Shown: piece after piece, positions 17,795 to 26,818 of the stretch
Position numbering within the stretch: position 1 is the stretch's first letter
Layout of the letters: the number at the start of each line of letters is the position of its first letter
Program-made: the position numbers and the translations under genes
The notes under the pieces: model-generated
Database searches by the model: none
Seen by the model: the letters and a program-made list of their open reading frames with translations, nothing else
Told to the model about the DNA's origin: nothing
Assembly (NCBI RefSeq): GCF_012103215.1
Contig: NZ_JAAVNE010000012.1
Location: 62,001 to 126,000 of the forward strand
DNA length: 64,000 nucleotides
DNA from: Falsiroseomonas selenitidurans
GTDB lineage: Bacteria > Pseudomonadota > Alphaproteobacteria > Acetobacterales > Acetobacteraceae
Direction of reading: 5' to 3'

Positions 17795-18346
17795 ATGCGC
17801 AGGACATTGATGGCCTTGGCCCTGCTCGTCGCGAGCCCGGCTTCGGCCGACACACCCTCGCCCTATGCCGGCATGACGGACCGCCCGATCCGCGCACTGT
17901 CGGCGGAGCAGCAGGCCGATCTGCTGGCCGGCCGCGGCATGGGCCTGGCGCTGGCCGCCGAGCTCAACGGCTGGCCGGGCCCCGCCCATGTCATCGAGCT
18001 GGCTGGGGCGATGCAGCTCACGCCCGCGCAGCTCGCCGCGACGCAGCACCTCATGGCAGAGATGCAGGCCGCGGCGCGTGCGCTCGGCGCCCGCGTGATC
18101 GAGGAGGAGCGCGCCCTCGACACCACCTTCCGCAACCGCAGTGTCACGCCCGCCGACCTCTCGGCGCGCACGTCCCGCATCGCGGCCCTGCAGGGCGAGA
18201 TCCGGGCCGTGCATCTGCGCACGCATCTGGCACAGGCGGCGATCCTGAACGCGGAGCAGATCGCCGCCTATTCCCGCCTGCGGGGCTATGCCGGCGGCAC
18301 GCCGCGGCATGGTGGCCCGATGCCGGGCGGCCACCGGCATCATTGA
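17795..18346 (+). CDS. CpxP/Spy-like periplasmic metal-responsive protein
   Basis: 183 aa. Signal peptide MRRTLMALALLVASPASA, then an almost wholly helical protein with repeated LxxEQ motifs (ALSAEQQADLLAGRG; MQLTPAQLAATQHL; ILNAEQIAAYSRLRGY) as in Spy/CpxP/ZraP-type heavy-metal resistance proteins. The C-terminus is rich in Gly/His (RHGGPMPGGHRHH), a probable metal-binding tail. Likely a periplasmic chaperone or metal buffer. A strong RBS (GAGGAG) precedes the ATG; the response-regulator gene follows after 4 nt. Confidence 0.75.
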   Translation: MRRTLMALALLVASPASADTPSPYAGMTDRPIRALSAEQQADLLAGRGMGLALAAELNGWPGPAHVIELAGAMQLTPAQLAATQHLMAEMQAAARALGARVIEEERALDTTFRNRSVTPADLSARTSRIAALQGEIRAVHLRTHLAQAAILNAEQIAAYSRLRGYAGGTPRHGGPMPGGHRHH

Positions 18347-18350
18347 CGTG

Positions 18351-19094
18351 ATGGCGCCCGACAGCCTGCCGCAGGAAGCCCACATCCTCGTCGTCGAGGA
18401 TGACGGGGAGATGCGCACGCTGATTGCCAAGTTCCTGCGCCAGAACGGCTTCCGCGTCACCGGCGCGCGCGACGGCCGCGAGATGTGGGAGGTGCTGGCC
18501 GGGGCGCCGATCGATCTTGTGCTGCTCGATGTCATGCTGCCCGGCGCTTCCGGCCTCGATCTGTGCCGGGCACTGCGCACCAGGTCTGGCGTGCCGATCA
18601 TCATGGTGACGGCGCGTGGCGAGGAGACCGATCGTGTCCTCGGGCTGGAACTCGGCGCGGACGACTACATCCCGAAGCCCTTCGGCCGCGCCGAACTGCT
18701 GGCCCGCGTGCGCGCGCTGCTGCGGCGTTCGCGCGGCGAGGCGGGCGAGCCGATGGCGGGCCAGGCGGGCGAGCGCATCCTCTTCGCCGACTGGAGCCTG
18801 GATACGCGGCGCCGCGAACTCAGCGCACCGGACGGCACCGCGGTCGACCTCTCCGGCGGCGAGTACGATCTGCTGCTGGCCTTCTGCGAACACGCGCAGC
18901 GCGTGCTGAGCCGGGACCAACTGCTCGACCTCGCCCGCAACCGCATGGCCTTCAACGGCACCGAGAGGTCGGTCGATGTCATGGTCAGCCGCTTGCGACG
19001 CAAGCTGGAGCCAACCGACGAGAGTCCGTCGATCATCAAGACGGTGCGCGGCGCCGGCTACATGCTGGTGCCACCCGTCAAGCGCGGCGCATGA
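18351..19094 (+). CDS. OmpR/PhoB-family response regulator
   Basis: 247 aa. Receiver domain 1-125: acidic pocket VVEDD (about 15), phospho-acceptor Asp near 60 in LVLLDVMLPGASGLDL, switch Thr in IIMVTARGEE, Lys in DDYIPKPF. C-terminal winged helix: LDTRRRELSAPDGTAVDLSGGEYDLLLAF, RSVDVMVSRLRRKLE, IKTVRGAGYMLV. ATG 18351 (MAPDSLPQEAHILVVEDD) is chosen; GTG 18348 is alternative. The stop overlaps the sensor kinase ATG. Family knowledge and location suggest it controls this metal island, possibly through the 14-bp boxes at 12486 and 21224. Confidence 0.93.
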   Translation: MAPDSLPQEAHILVVEDDGEMRTLIAKFLRQNGFRVTGARDGREMWEVLAGAPIDLVLLDVMLPGASGLDLCRALRTRSGVPIIMVTARGEETDRVLGLELGADDYIPKPFGRAELLARVRALLRRSRGEAGEPMAGQAGERILFADWSLDTRRRELSAPDGTAVDLSGGEYDLLLAFCEHAQRVLSRDQLLDLARNRMAFNGTERSVDVMVSRLRRKLEPTDESPSIIKTVRGAGYMLVPPVKRGA

Positions 19095-20422
19095 AGCCGC
19101 TCGGGCGCCTGCTGCCGGACACGCTGGGCGGCCGGATCGTGCTCGTCCTGCTGGTCGGTCTGATGGCCTTCCATCTCGGCAGCCTGTGGCTGCACCAGAT
19201 CGGGACCGAGGCGGTGCTTGGCACGACGCGGGAAGCGCAACTCGCTGAGCGCCTGGTGGCCGCCAAGCGGGCGGTTGCTGAACTTCCGATCGAGGAGCGT
19301 GACCGAACCGCCCATGCGCTCTCCACCGCAAGCCTCGACATGCACTGGACCCGCGCGGCGACCGTGCAACCGGTGCGGGCCAGCAGCGCCCGTATCGAGG
19401 CATTGCGCAGCCGGCTCGGCGAACTGGTTCCGGAATTCGACATCACGGGCCTGCGGCTCGGCTACGGCGAGGATGGCATGGCGGGGCACCAGTTGCTCGG
19501 CGCGCTGCCGCTGCCGGATGGCAGCTGGCTGAACTTCTCCGCCGCCCTGTTCCGCCCGCCGGCGTCGGAGCACGCGACGCTGCTCTCCACCACCGCGATG
19601 GCCTTGGGGATTCTGCTGCTCGGGCTGCTGGTGGTGCGGCTGATCGGGCGGCCCTTGCGCGCGCTGTCGGATGCGGCGGATCGCTTCGGCGGCCCGGGCG
19701 CGGTGGTGCCCGTGCCGGAAGAAGGCCCGCGCGAGGTGCGCCAGGCTGCCCAGGCCTTCAACCGCATGCAGGGCCGCATCGACCGCCTGATCGCCGACCG
19801 TACCCAGGCCCTGGCCGCCGTCAGCCATGACCTGCGCACGCCCATCGCGCGGCTGCGGCTGCGCGCCGGCTTCGTCGAGGATGGCGAGGCGGCACGCGCC
19901 ATCGATGCCGATCTCGACGAGATGGAGGCGATGATCGATTCGACCCTCGCCTATCTCCGCGGCGAGACCGAGAGCGAGCCCCGGAAGCCGGCCGATATCG
20001 TCGCCATGATCGAGACCCTGTGCGACGCGGCGGCCGATGCGGGGGCTGCCGTGACCTATGCCGGCCCCACGCAGGCCAGACTCGTCTGCAGCCCGGTGAC
20101 CCTGAAGCGCGCCTTCGCGAACCTCATCGACAACGCCGTGAACTATGGCGGCGGGGCGCGCGTCGTTCTCGAAGACAAGGGTCAAGAAATTCTGGTGCGC
20201 ATTGAGGATGACGGCCCAGGGATCCCGGACGCCGAAATGCAGGCGGTGTTCGAGCCGTTCCGCCGCCTCGAGACGTCGCGCAATCGTGGCACGGGTGGGA
20301 GCGGGCTCGGCCTTACCATCGCGCGCCGCGCGGTCGAGCAGCAAGGCGGCACGGTACAGTTGAGCAACCGACCAGCCGGCGGACTTCTGGCATTCGTCCG
20401 CCTGCCCAGAATCCAGGGTTGA
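19091..20422 (+). CDS. Sensor histidine kinase of the metal-island two-component system
   Basis: 443 aa. TM1 at about 14-32, a periplasmic sensor loop of about 130 residues, TM2 at about 163-183, HAMP (RPLRALSDAADRFGG), H-box AVSHDLRTPIARLRLR (His near 245), N-box NLIDNAVNYGG (about 344), G1 DDGPGIP (about 373), G2 GTGGSGLGL (about 400). The loop has few His/Met, so its ligand is not obvious; the gene neighbourhood suggests copper or silver. ATGA overlap with the response regulator indicates co-translation. Confidence 0.93.
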   Translation: MKPLGRLLPDTLGGRIVLVLLVGLMAFHLGSLWLHQIGTEAVLGTTREAQLAERLVAAKRAVAELPIEERDRTAHALSTASLDMHWTRAATVQPVRASSARIEALRSRLGELVPEFDITGLRLGYGEDGMAGHQLLGALPLPDGSWLNFSAALFRPPASEHATLLSTTAMALGILLLGLLVVRLIGRPLRALSDAADRFGGPGAVVPVPEEGPREVRQAAQAFNRMQGRIDRLIADRTQALAAVSHDLRTPIARLRLRAGFVEDGEAARAIDADLDEMEAMIDSTLAYLRGETESEPRKPADIVAMIETLCDAAADAGAAVTYAGPTQARLVCSPVTLKRAFANLIDNAVNYGGGARVVLEDKGQEILVRIEDDGPGIPDAEMQAVFEPFRRLETSRNRGTGGSGLGLTIARRAVEQQGGTVQLSNRPAGGLLAFVRLPRIQG

Positions 20423-20436
20423 AGGAGCCTATCGGG

Positions 20437-20907
20437 ATGATGGTTCGAAGGAGTTTCTTGGCCGCCGGGCTTGCCGCGGTGGCCCTGCCCCTGCCGGCCT
20501 TGGCGGCGGCATTGCCACGCCTCCAGGTCTGGCGGGAGGAGAATTGCGGATGCTGCGTCGGGTGGGTGGACCACATGCGGGCAGCCGGGTTTCCGATCGA
20601 GGACAATGTCGTGCGTTCGGTGGCGGCTGCGCGACGCCGGCTCGGCACGCCGTCTGATCTGCTGTCCTGCCATGCGGGGCTTGTCGGGGGCTATGCGCTT
20701 GAGGGTCATGTTCCGGCAGCGGCGGTGACCCGTCTGCTGGCGGAGCGCCCTGCCGGGATCCGCGGCCTGGCGGTGCCGGGCATGCCGGTGGGCTCGCCCG
20801 GCATGGAAATCCCGGGCGAGGCGCCTGACATCTATGACGTCCTGGCCTTCGATGCGCGTGGCGGTCGCTTGGTGTTCATGCGCTTCCGTGGCGGCACGTC
20901 GGTGTGA
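20437..20907 (+). CDS. DUF411 periplasmic metal-binding protein
   Basis: 156 aa. Twin-Arg-like signal (MMVRRSFLAAGLAAVALPLPALA), then the DUF411 core: VWREENCGCCVGWVDHM with Cys37, Cys39 and Cys40, and LLSCHAGLVGGYALEGHVP with Cys78 and His79, followed by GMPVGSPGME. DUF411 proteins occur widely in copper resistance clusters and are thought to bind copper. ATG 20437 is preferred over a TTG 18 nt upstream because AAGGAG lies about 10 nt before it. Follows the kinase gene by 14 nt. Confidence 0.88.
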   Translation: MMVRRSFLAAGLAAVALPLPALAAALPRLQVWREENCGCCVGWVDHMRAAGFPIEDNVVRSVAAARRRLGTPSDLLSCHAGLVGGYALEGHVPAAAVTRLLAERPAGIRGLAVPGMPVGSPGMEIPGEAPDIYDVLAFDARGGRLVFMRFRGGTSV

Positions 20908-20943
20908 GGCAAGCCTCGGGACCGAAAACGGCGGCGTGTGCCC

Positions 20944-20964
20944 TTGACCCTCCCATGGGGGCAA
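20944..20964 (+). promoter_or_regulatory. Possible MerR/CueR-type operator upstream of the HMA gene
   Basis: TTGACC (20944-20949) runs straight into CTCCCATGGGGGC, recalling copper MerR-type promoters in which a CCTTCCC...GGGAAGG dyad fills the spacer after TTGACC. The match is partial: the dyad is compressed and no good -10 is visible. No MerR-family gene lies in the window. Confidence 0.3.
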
Positions 20965-21007
20965 TCACCACGTCCTCTTCCAGACGAGAACCCCTGAGGA
21001 GGGCGTG

Positions 21008-21211
21008 ATGCATCGCTTTCGGATCGCGAACATGAGTTGCGGCGGCTGCGCGAAGGGCGTTACCGCGTCACTCCGCCAGGCCGACCAGGAGGCGAAGATC
21101 GATATCAGGCTGGACACACGGGAAGCGGCCGTGACGTCGGCCACGGACACGGCGCGCCTGGAGCAGGTGCTGCGCGATGGTGGTTGGCAGGTCGAGCGCA
21201 TCGTCGCCTGA
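21008..21211 (+). CDS. Heavy-metal-associated (HMA) domain metallochaperone, CopZ-like
   Basis: 67 aa, a single ferredoxin-like HMA domain with the metal site MSCGGC (Cys11, Cys14). It is a cytosolic carrier of Cu(I) or a similar soft metal, able to pass it to P-type ATPases such as the one at 21967, which itself lacks an N-terminal HMA domain. A strong AGGAGG precedes the start; a GTG codon 3 nt earlier is an alternative. Confidence 0.92.
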   Translation: MHRFRIANMSCGGCAKGVTASLRQADQEAKIDIRLDTREAAVTSATDTARLEQVLRDGGWQVERIVA

Positions 21212-21223
21212 TCCCGCGCCGAC

Positions 21224-21237
21224 ATGCTTTGTCATGA
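21224..21237 (+). promoter_or_regulatory. Candidate response-regulator box (ATGCTTTGTCATGA), copy 2
   Basis: Exact 14-nt match to 12486-12499, 66 nt before the DUF305 start. The two copies precede the RND operon and the DUF305/ATPase genes, the two natural transcription starts of the island. Inferred target of the OmpR-type regulator at 18351. Confidence 0.5.
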
Positions 21238-21303
21238 CGGCGTGACCCTGCCGACATGCTGGGGCGCCAGTGTCGTGAAGGTCGAACCACAGGAACCCAG
21301 CAC

Positions 21304-21846
21304 ATGGCCCGCCTCGCTCGCTCTCTTGCCCTTGCTGCCGGCCTCGCCACTGTCTCTGCGGCCGGCCTTGCCATCGCCCAGGGCACCATGCCGCATTCGC
21401 ATCCGGCACAGCACGGCATGATGGGCCAGATGCCCGGCATGCAGCAGCATATGCAGCAAATGCAGCAAATGCAGCAGCGGATGGTGCCTGGCGCGCAGGC
21501 GCCGGGAAATGGCACGGCGCAGGCGCCGGGGAGTGACCCGCATCAGCACGGCGCCGCGGCTCCTGGAACCGCCGCCCAGGGGAGGGCTGCGGCTTCCCCC
21601 TCGACCGCTGCCTTGATCGCCGCGAACGAGAAGATGCATCGCGACATGGCCATCGCCTTCACCGGTGACGCGGATCGCGATTTCGCCGCCTCCATGATCC
21701 CCCATCACGAGGGCGCGATCGCGATGGCGCGGGTCCAGCTTGCGCATGGTCGCGACCCGGCGATGCGCCGCTTGGCCGAAGCCGTGATCCGCGAGCAGGA
21801 GCGGGAGATCGCCGAACTCCGCGCCTTCTTGGCGCGCCCGCGCTGA
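21304..21846 (+). CDS. DUF305 periplasmic protein with Met/His/Gln-rich linker
   Basis: 180 aa. Signal peptide (MARLARSLALAAGLATVSAAGLAIA), then a Met/His/Gln-rich segment at about 29-60 (HPAQHGMMGQMPGMQQHMQQ), an Ala/Pro linker, and the DUF305 ferritin-like core: MHRDMAIAFTGDADRDFAASMIPHHEGAIAMARV (about 111-144). The paired His in MIPHH and the Met-rich stretch are likely copper ligands. ATG 21304 gives the signal peptide; 16 upstream in-frame codons do not read as protein. Probably a periplasmic copper buffer. Confidence 0.88.
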   Translation: MARLARSLALAAGLATVSAAGLAIAQGTMPHSHPAQHGMMGQMPGMQQHMQQMQQMQQRMVPGAQAPGNGTAQAPGSDPHQHGAAAPGTAAQGRAAASPSTAALIAANEKMHRDMAIAFTGDADRDFAASMIPHHEGAIAMARVQLAHGRDPAMRRLAEAVIREQEREIAELRAFLARPR

Positions 21847-21966
21847 TGACCGGGCGAGGCCACTCAGGGCTTGCCCCCTTCGTCACAAGGATCCTGTTGC
21901 CGCCTTCGGCGACGCTGCCGGTCCATCGATCGTCAGAACGACCGCGTATCGAGGAGTCGAGCAGCG

Positions 21967-24336
21967 ATGGCGCATCACGGCAGCGAAGCCCCAGGCGGCA
22001 GGCACCACCCGAACCAGCATGGGCATGCGGCAGGACCAGACAGCGTGAGGGATCCGGTCTGCGGAATGACGGTGGACCCGGCGAAGACCGCGCACCACGC
22101 CGAACACGCCGGCCATGCCTACCATTTCTGCTCCGCCGGTTGCCGCACCAGGTTCATCGCTGAACCGGGACAGTATCTCGAAGCACGCGCGACCCTGCGC
22201 GCCGAGGCCGTGACACCAGGCACCATCCACACCTGCCCGATGCACCCGCAGATCCGGCAGCCGGGCCCGGGCAGTTGCCCGATCTGCGGGATGGCGCTGG
22301 AGCCCGAAACCCCCTCGGCCGAGGGCGGGCCCAATCCGGAACTGGTGGACTTCACCCGCCGCTTCTGGATCGGGCTGGTGCTGACCGTTCCGGTTTTCCT
22401 GCTGGAAATGGGTGGCCACCTCACGGGGATGACGCACCTGATCGGCGGGCCGGGCATCGGCAACTGGATTCAGCTGGTGCTGGCGACGCCGGTGGTGCTC
22501 TGGGCGGGCTGGCCATTCTTCGTCCGTGGCTGGCAGAGCCTGGCGAACCGCAGCCTCAACATGTTCACCCTGATCGCGCTCGGCACCGGTGTCGCTTGGG
22601 TGTTCAGCCTCGTGGCGACCCTGGCACCCGGCATCTTCCCCTCCGCCTTCCGTGCGGCGGATGGTTCGGTTGCCGTGTACTTCGAGGCCGCTGCCGTGAT
22701 CGTCGTGCTGGTCCTGCTTGGCCAGCTGCTGGAGCTGCGGGCGCGCGAGCAGACCGGCGGCGCCATCCGCGCGCTGCTCGACCTCGCACCGGCCCAGGCG
22801 CGGCGGCTGCGCGAAGACGGATCGGACGAGGAGGTGCCGCTGGCCGCCATCATCGTCGGTGACCGGCTGCGAGTCCGTCCTGGTGACAAGGTGCCGCTCG
22901 ACGGCGCGGTGCTGGAGGGCGGCTCCAACGTCGATGAGAGCCTGGTGACGGGTGAGGCAGTGCCGGTCACCAAGACGGTGGGCGACCAGGTCGTCGGCGG
23001 CACGCTGAACGGCCAGGGCAGCTTCGTCATGCGCGCCGACCGCGTCGGCCAGGACACGGTGTTGGCGCAGATCGTCCGCATGGTTGCGGGCGCACAGCGC
23101 TCGCGCGCGCCGATCCAGCGCCTGGCCGACCAGGTCAGCGGCTGGTTTGTGCCCGTGGTCGTGGGCATTGCGCTGCTCGCTTTCGCAGTCTGGTCGGTCT
23201 GGGGGCCTGAGCCCCGCCTCACCTTCGCGCTGGTCGCAGCGGTGACGGTGCTGATCATCGCCTGCCCTTGTGCGCTGGGCCTGGCGACACCGATGTCCAT
23301 CATGGTGGGTGTGGGCCGGGGCGCGCAGGCCGGCGTGCTGATCAAGAACGCCGAGGCGCTGGAGCGTATGGAGCGGATCGACACGCTCGTGGTGGACAAG
23401 ACCGGCACGCTCACCCAGGGCCGGCCGGATGTCGTGGCGGTGATTCCCGCGCCGGGTGTGGCCGAGGAGGATGTGTTGCGCCTGGCGGCTGGGTTGGAGC
23501 GGCCCAGCCAGCATCCCCTGGCCGAGGCCGTGGTGCGTGCGGCAGAGAAGCGCGGCATCACCGTGCCGCCCGTCGAGGGCTTCGACGCGCCGCTCGGGAG
23601 AGGCGTAACCGGGGCGGTCGAGGGGCGCCAGGTCGCGGTCGGCAATGCCCGGCTGATGGACGAGGCCAAGGTCGATGTCGGCGCCCTGTCGGCGGAAGCC
23701 GAGCGCCTACGTGGCGATGGCGCCACCGTCTTCTTCGTGGCGGTGGATGGCCGCGCCTTCGGGATCGTCGCCGTGGCTGATCCGGTGAAGGAGACCACGG
23801 CGGCGGCGCTTGCAAGCCTCGCGAAGGAGGGCGTGCGGGTGGTGATGCTGACGGGCGATAACCGCACGACGGCGGAGGCCGTGGCGCGGCGCCTCGGCAT
23901 CACAGAGGTCGAGGCGGAGGTCCTGCCCGAGGACAAGCAGCGCATCATCGAAAGGCTGAAGGCCGAGGGACGCCGCGTCGCCATGGCGGGCGATGGGGTG
24001 AACGACGCGCCGGGGCTGGCGGCAGCCGAAGTCGGCATCGCCATGGGCACCGGCACGGCGGTCGCCATCGAAAGTGCGGGAATCACGCTGCTCGGCGGGG
24101 ATCTGATGGGGATCGTGCGGGCGCGGCATCTGTCCCAAGCCGTGATGGGCAACATCCGGCAGAACCTGGTCTTCGCCTTCGCCTACAATGCGGCCGGCGT
24201 GCCGATCGCCGCTGGCGTGCTGTATCCGATGTTCGGCATTCTCCTGTCGCCCATCATCGCGGCAGCGGCGATGGCGCTGTCGTCGGTGAGCGTGGTCGCG
24301 AACGCGCTTCGGCTGCGAAAGACGCGGCTGGACTGA
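21967..24336 (+). CDS. copA: Copper-translocating P1B-type ATPase (CopA-like) with YHS and heavy-metal-binding N-terminus
   Basis: 789 aa. A His-rich N-terminus ([20 protein letters not shown]), a YHS domain ([10 protein letters not shown] ... [12 protein letters not shown], 28-60), then a CPMHP/CPICGM heavy-metal-binding domain (92-115) instead of HMA domains. Eight TMs; TM6 motif [13 protein letters not shown] (about 427-439), phosphorylation site [11 protein letters not shown] (about 476), SQHPLAEAV of P1B ATPases, and [13 protein letters not shown] (about 675). CPC marks Cu(I)/Ag(I) pumps, which export metal to the periplasm. ATG 21967 with GAGGAG upstream. Its last 83 bp are overlapped antisense by the VIT-like gene. 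Confidence 0.95.
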   Translation: MAHHGSEAPGGRHHPNQHGHAAGPDSVRDPVCGMTVDPAKTAHHAEHAGHAYHFCSAGCRTRFIAEPGQYLEARATLRAEAVTPGTIHTCPMHPQIRQPGPGSCPICGMALEPETPSAEGGPNPELVDFTRRFWIGLVLTVPVFLLEMGGHLTGMTHLIGGPGIGNWIQLVLATPVVLWAGWPFFVRGWQSLANRSLNMFTLIALGTGVAWVFSLVATLAPGIFPSAFRAADGSVAVYFEAAAVIVVLVLLGQLLELRAREQTGGAIRALLDLAPAQARRLREDGSDEEVPLAAIIVGDRLRVRPGDKVPLDGAVLEGGSNVDESLVTGEAVPVTKTVGDQVVGGTLNGQGSFVMRADRVGQDTVLAQIVRMVAGAQRSRAPIQRLADQVSGWFVPVVVGIALLAFAVWSVWGPEPRLTFALVAAVTVLIIACPCALGLATPMSIMVGVGRGAQAGVLIKNAEALERMERIDTLVVDKTGTLTQGRPDVVAVIPAPGVAEEDVLRLAAGLERPSQHPLAEAVVRAAEKRGITVPPVEGFDAPLGRGVTGAVEGRQVAVGNARLMDEAKVDVGALSAEAERLRGDGATVFFVAVDGRAFGIVAVADPVKETTAAALASLAKEGVRVVMLTGDNRTTAEAVARRLGITEVEAEVLPEDKQRIIERLKAEGRRVAMAGDGVNDAPGLAAAEVGIAMGTGTAVAIESAGITLLGGDLMGIVRARHLSQAVMGNIRQNLVFAFAYNAAGVPIAAGVLYPMFGILLSPIIAAAAMALSSVSVVANALRLRKTRLD

Positions 24337-25231
24337 GCCGGTGGCAGCGGCTTGAGGGTTCTCCACCGCGCCCCAGGCGGTTCTCCGCCGCGATCCTGCC
24401 GGATTCCATTGATGGAAGCGGCGCCCGCCGAAGGCAGGCGCGCGGCCGAAGGGCCGCCGCGCCAGGTGGCGCGTCGCCAGGCCGGCGATCGAGGCGGCGG
24501 TCGGTCACGATCACCGGGATCTGGCAACATCGAACCACCGTGCCGAACAGCGCGCCGATGCCGGCCGTCAATGCCATGGCGAGCGCGCCCCAGAACGTGA
24601 CCCTCGCCGTGGCGCGAAGGACATTCGCACCGCCGGCTTGGGCCCCAACGGCTCCCAGCACGGCCAGAAAGGCAAGCGAGGCGCCGGAGACGACCCAGAC
24701 AAGGAGATGGGTCGGTGCGACGATCACCATCAGCAGGGGCATCGCGGCGCCGACGGCAAAGGTGGCGGCGGAGGTCAGTGCGGCCTGGGTCGGGCGCGCG
24801 GTGGTGATTTCGGACATCCCAAGTTCATCCTGCGCATGGGCGCCCAGCGCATCCTTGGCCATCAACTGCTCGGCGACCCGCCGGGCCAGGTCGCGTTCCA
24901 CCCCACGTTGGACGTAGATCTCGGCCAGTTCCTCATGCTCGAAGACGGGATCGTCCCGCAGTTCCTGGCTTTCCCGCGCAAGGTCGGCCTGTTCCGTGTC
25001 GGATTGCGAGCTGACCGAGACGTATTCGCCGGCCGCCATCGACATTGCACCCGCGACCAGCCCGGCGACGCCGGCGATGAGGATGTCGCTCTGCGTGGTG
25101 GCGGCCGCCGCGACGCCGACGATCAGGCTGGCGGTCGACACGATGCCGTCATTTGCCCCGAGCACTGCGGCTCGCAGCCATCCGATGCGCGAGACCAGAT
25201 GGCGTTCCAGGTGCGGGTGGAGGCGCGGCAT
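24254..25231 (-). CDS. VIT1/CCC1-family iron/manganese transporter with aberrant C-terminal extension
   Basis: 325 aa. Residues 1-233 are a standard VIT/CCC1 protein: [30 protein letters not shown] (TM1), the [17 protein letters not shown] metal motif (64-80), an acidic cytoplasmic region, and three further TMs ending [10 protein letters not shown]. Relatives stop about here. This frame continues for 92 Arg/Pro-rich residues with no family character, overlapping the 3' end of the copper ATPase antisense. A small indel or loss of the native stop near 24530 would explain it. Exports Fe/Mn from the cytosol if functional. Confidence 0.8.
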   Translation of the reverse strand: MPRLHPHLERHLVSRIGWLRAAVLGANDGIVSTASLIVGVAAAATTQSDILIAGVAGLVAGAMSMAAGEYVSVSSQSDTEQADLARESQELRDDPVFEHEELAEIYVQRGVERDLARRVAEQLMAKDALGAHAQDELGMSEITTARPTQAALTSAATFAVGAAMPLLMVIVAPTHLLVWVVSGASLAFLAVLGAVGAQAGGANVLRATARVTFWGALAMALTAGIGALFGTVVRCCQIPVIVTDRRLDRRPGDAPPGAAALRPRACLRRAPLPSMESGRIAAENRLGRGGEPSSRCHRLSPAASFAAEARSRPRSPTTAPSPLPR

Positions 25232-25327
25232 GGGGTGTCCTTGTGGTTGCTGCTCGCCTGCGGAGATTGGGATGTGCTGCTTCGCGCCGCCGTCGCTGTC
25301 AGGATACGTGATCCGGTGCCGCTTCGC

Positions 25328-25582
25328 GCGGCTTCCCGCATCGGCTGAGCGGCGGGCAGCCGCGCGGCTTGCCGCTTTCCCCTCGCGCGGCAATGCCTTC
25401 AGCCGCTGCATCCGGTCCAGCGTCAGCCCGCCGAACGCCGTCCGTCCGGGCTCGTCGGTCGGCTCCGTCACCCCGATCGCCCGAATCGCCTCCGCCACCG
25501 TCCTGCCCTGGCCGGGCAGAGCCCCCTCCTGCCCGCGCTTCTCCAGGATCTCCTCCGGCGTGTTCGCCTTCTGCGCCGCCAT
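25328..25582 (-). pseudogene. Degenerate IS3-family OrfA transposase fragment
   Basis: The frame reads KANTPEEILEKRGQEGALPG, QGRTVAEAIRAIGVTE, then FGGLTLDRMQRLKALPREG. This matches the HTH region of IS3-group OrfA (TPEEIxxKLRQxxVLxxQG, xVAxAIRxIGVTE, FGGLxxDQxKRLKxLExEN). The expected VTYYRW segment is replaced by PTDEPGR, OrfB is absent and no terminal repeats were found. About 85 residues remain. The flanks, 25232-25327 and 25583-25790, hold nothing else recognisable. Confidence 0.65.
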
Positions 25583-25790
25583 CCCAGCCGCCCCGTCGCT
25601 GCCGCCCCGTCGCTGCCGCCCGTCCAACGTTCAGGCGGAGCGCTTCGAAGACGGGCAGGTCAGGGGTAAGGTTGAGACGCCCAGACAACCGCCGGCCGCC
25701 GGCCGCCGTCGTCGAAGGCGAGGCGCAGATTACCCGGCGGCTGCCAGACGTGCCGCGCTCCAACCGCGGTGGATCCGCGGCCGGATCCCG

Positions 25791-26774
25791 CTAATCCGGG
25801 TGAAAATTCGCGCTTCGCAGCAGTTCGCTGTTCCGGCTGACATCGGCCGCGATGAAGCCACGGAAGGCCTCGCCCGCGCTGTAGACAGGCTCCAGCCCCA
25901 GCGCCGTGAAGCGCCGCACCATGGCGGGCTCGCGCATGATCTCGCCCAAATGCCCCTCGAGCGTCGTGGCAATCGGCGCCGGCAGGTCCTTCGGCCCCCA
26001 GACGCCATACCAGGAGGCGAAGACCAGGCCCGGCATTCCGGCCTCGGCGGTGGTCGGGAGGTTGGGGGCGAGCGTGCTCCGGGCCGCGGCGGTGATCGCC
26101 ACACCCTTCACGCCCCCGCTCTGCACCAGCGGCAGCAGCGCCAGGACCGGGTCGATCATCATCTGAACATTGCCGGCGGCCACATCCGTCAGCGCCGGCG
26201 CTGTGCCACGATAGGGCGCAACCACCAGGTCCAGCCCCGCCAGCTTCAGGAACAGGATCGTCGCAAGGTGCCCGGCGGAGCCGAGCGCCGAGGCGCCGAA
26301 GGTCCATTGCTCCGGGTTCCGCCGCGCATCCGCCACGATCTCGGTGATGCTTGCCTGGGGTCGGTTCGGCGACAGCACCAGCAGCATGGGTGCCGCACCG
26401 ATCTGTGCCACCGGCGTGAAATCGGCCAGGGGATCATAGGGTGCGCGACGCAGCACCTGCCGCGCCATCACATGCGTCGAAGCCGAGAAGAGCAGCGTGT
26501 AGCCATCCGCCGCTGCGGTCTGGACCACCTGCCCGCCGACCGTGCCGCTGGCGCCCGAGCGGTTCTCGATCACCACCGGCACACCCATCCGCTCCGTCAG
26601 TCGCTGGGCCACGACCCGGCCGACCGCATCCACGCCACCGCCCGGGGCGAAGGGCACGATCATGCGGATCGGTCGGCTGGGATAGGTCGCCTGCTGTGCC
26701 CGCGCCGGCAGGGCGGCCAGCGCCCCGGTTCCCATCGCAGTCAGGCCACCCAGCATGTTCCTTCGCCGAATCAT
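25791..26774 (-). CDS. Bug/TctC-family tripartite tricarboxylate transporter substrate-binding protein
   Basis: 327 aa. Signal peptide (MIRRRNMLGGLTAMGTGALAALPARA), then YPSRPIRMIVPFAPGGGVDAVGRVVAQRLTERMG, the canonical Bug-protein opening. Later motifs: VVIENRSGASGTVGGQVVQTA, YTLLFSASTHV, NLPTTAEAGMPGLVFASWYGVWGPKDLPA. These periplasmic proteins bind carboxylates or related small organics. No TctA/TctB membrane subunits are adjacent, which is common in genomes with many Bug proteins. Located last in the hydantoinase operon, it probably binds that pathway's substrate. Confidence 0.94.
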   Translation of the reverse strand: MIRRRNMLGGLTAMGTGALAALPARAQQATYPSRPIRMIVPFAPGGGVDAVGRVVAQRLTERMGVPVVIENRSGASGTVGGQVVQTAAADGYTLLFSASTHVMARQVLRRAPYDPLADFTPVAQIGAAPMLLVLSPNRPQASITEIVADARRNPEQWTFGASALGSAGHLATILFLKLAGLDLVVAPYRGTAPALTDVAAGNVQMMIDPVLALLPLVQSGGVKGVAITAAARSTLAPNLPTTAEAGMPGLVFASWYGVWGPKDLPAPIATTLEGHLGEIMREPAMVRRFTALGLEPVYSAGEAFRGFIAADVSRNSELLRSANFHPD

Positions 26775-26818
26775 CTGTTTCCTCCGTTCTTGTTTCTGTC
26801 GTTGCAGTTCGTCGCGGC

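Noticed and set aside
21238..21270. GTGACCCTGCC...GGGGCGCC as a second CueR operator
   Set aside because: The arms do not form a convincing dyad and the -35 is GTGACC; the 14-bp box next to it is a better candidate site.
21444..21480. Short tandem ATGCAGCA-type repeat
   Set aside because: It is coding repeat of the Met-Gln-rich linker in the DUF305 protein, not a CRISPR or regulatory array.
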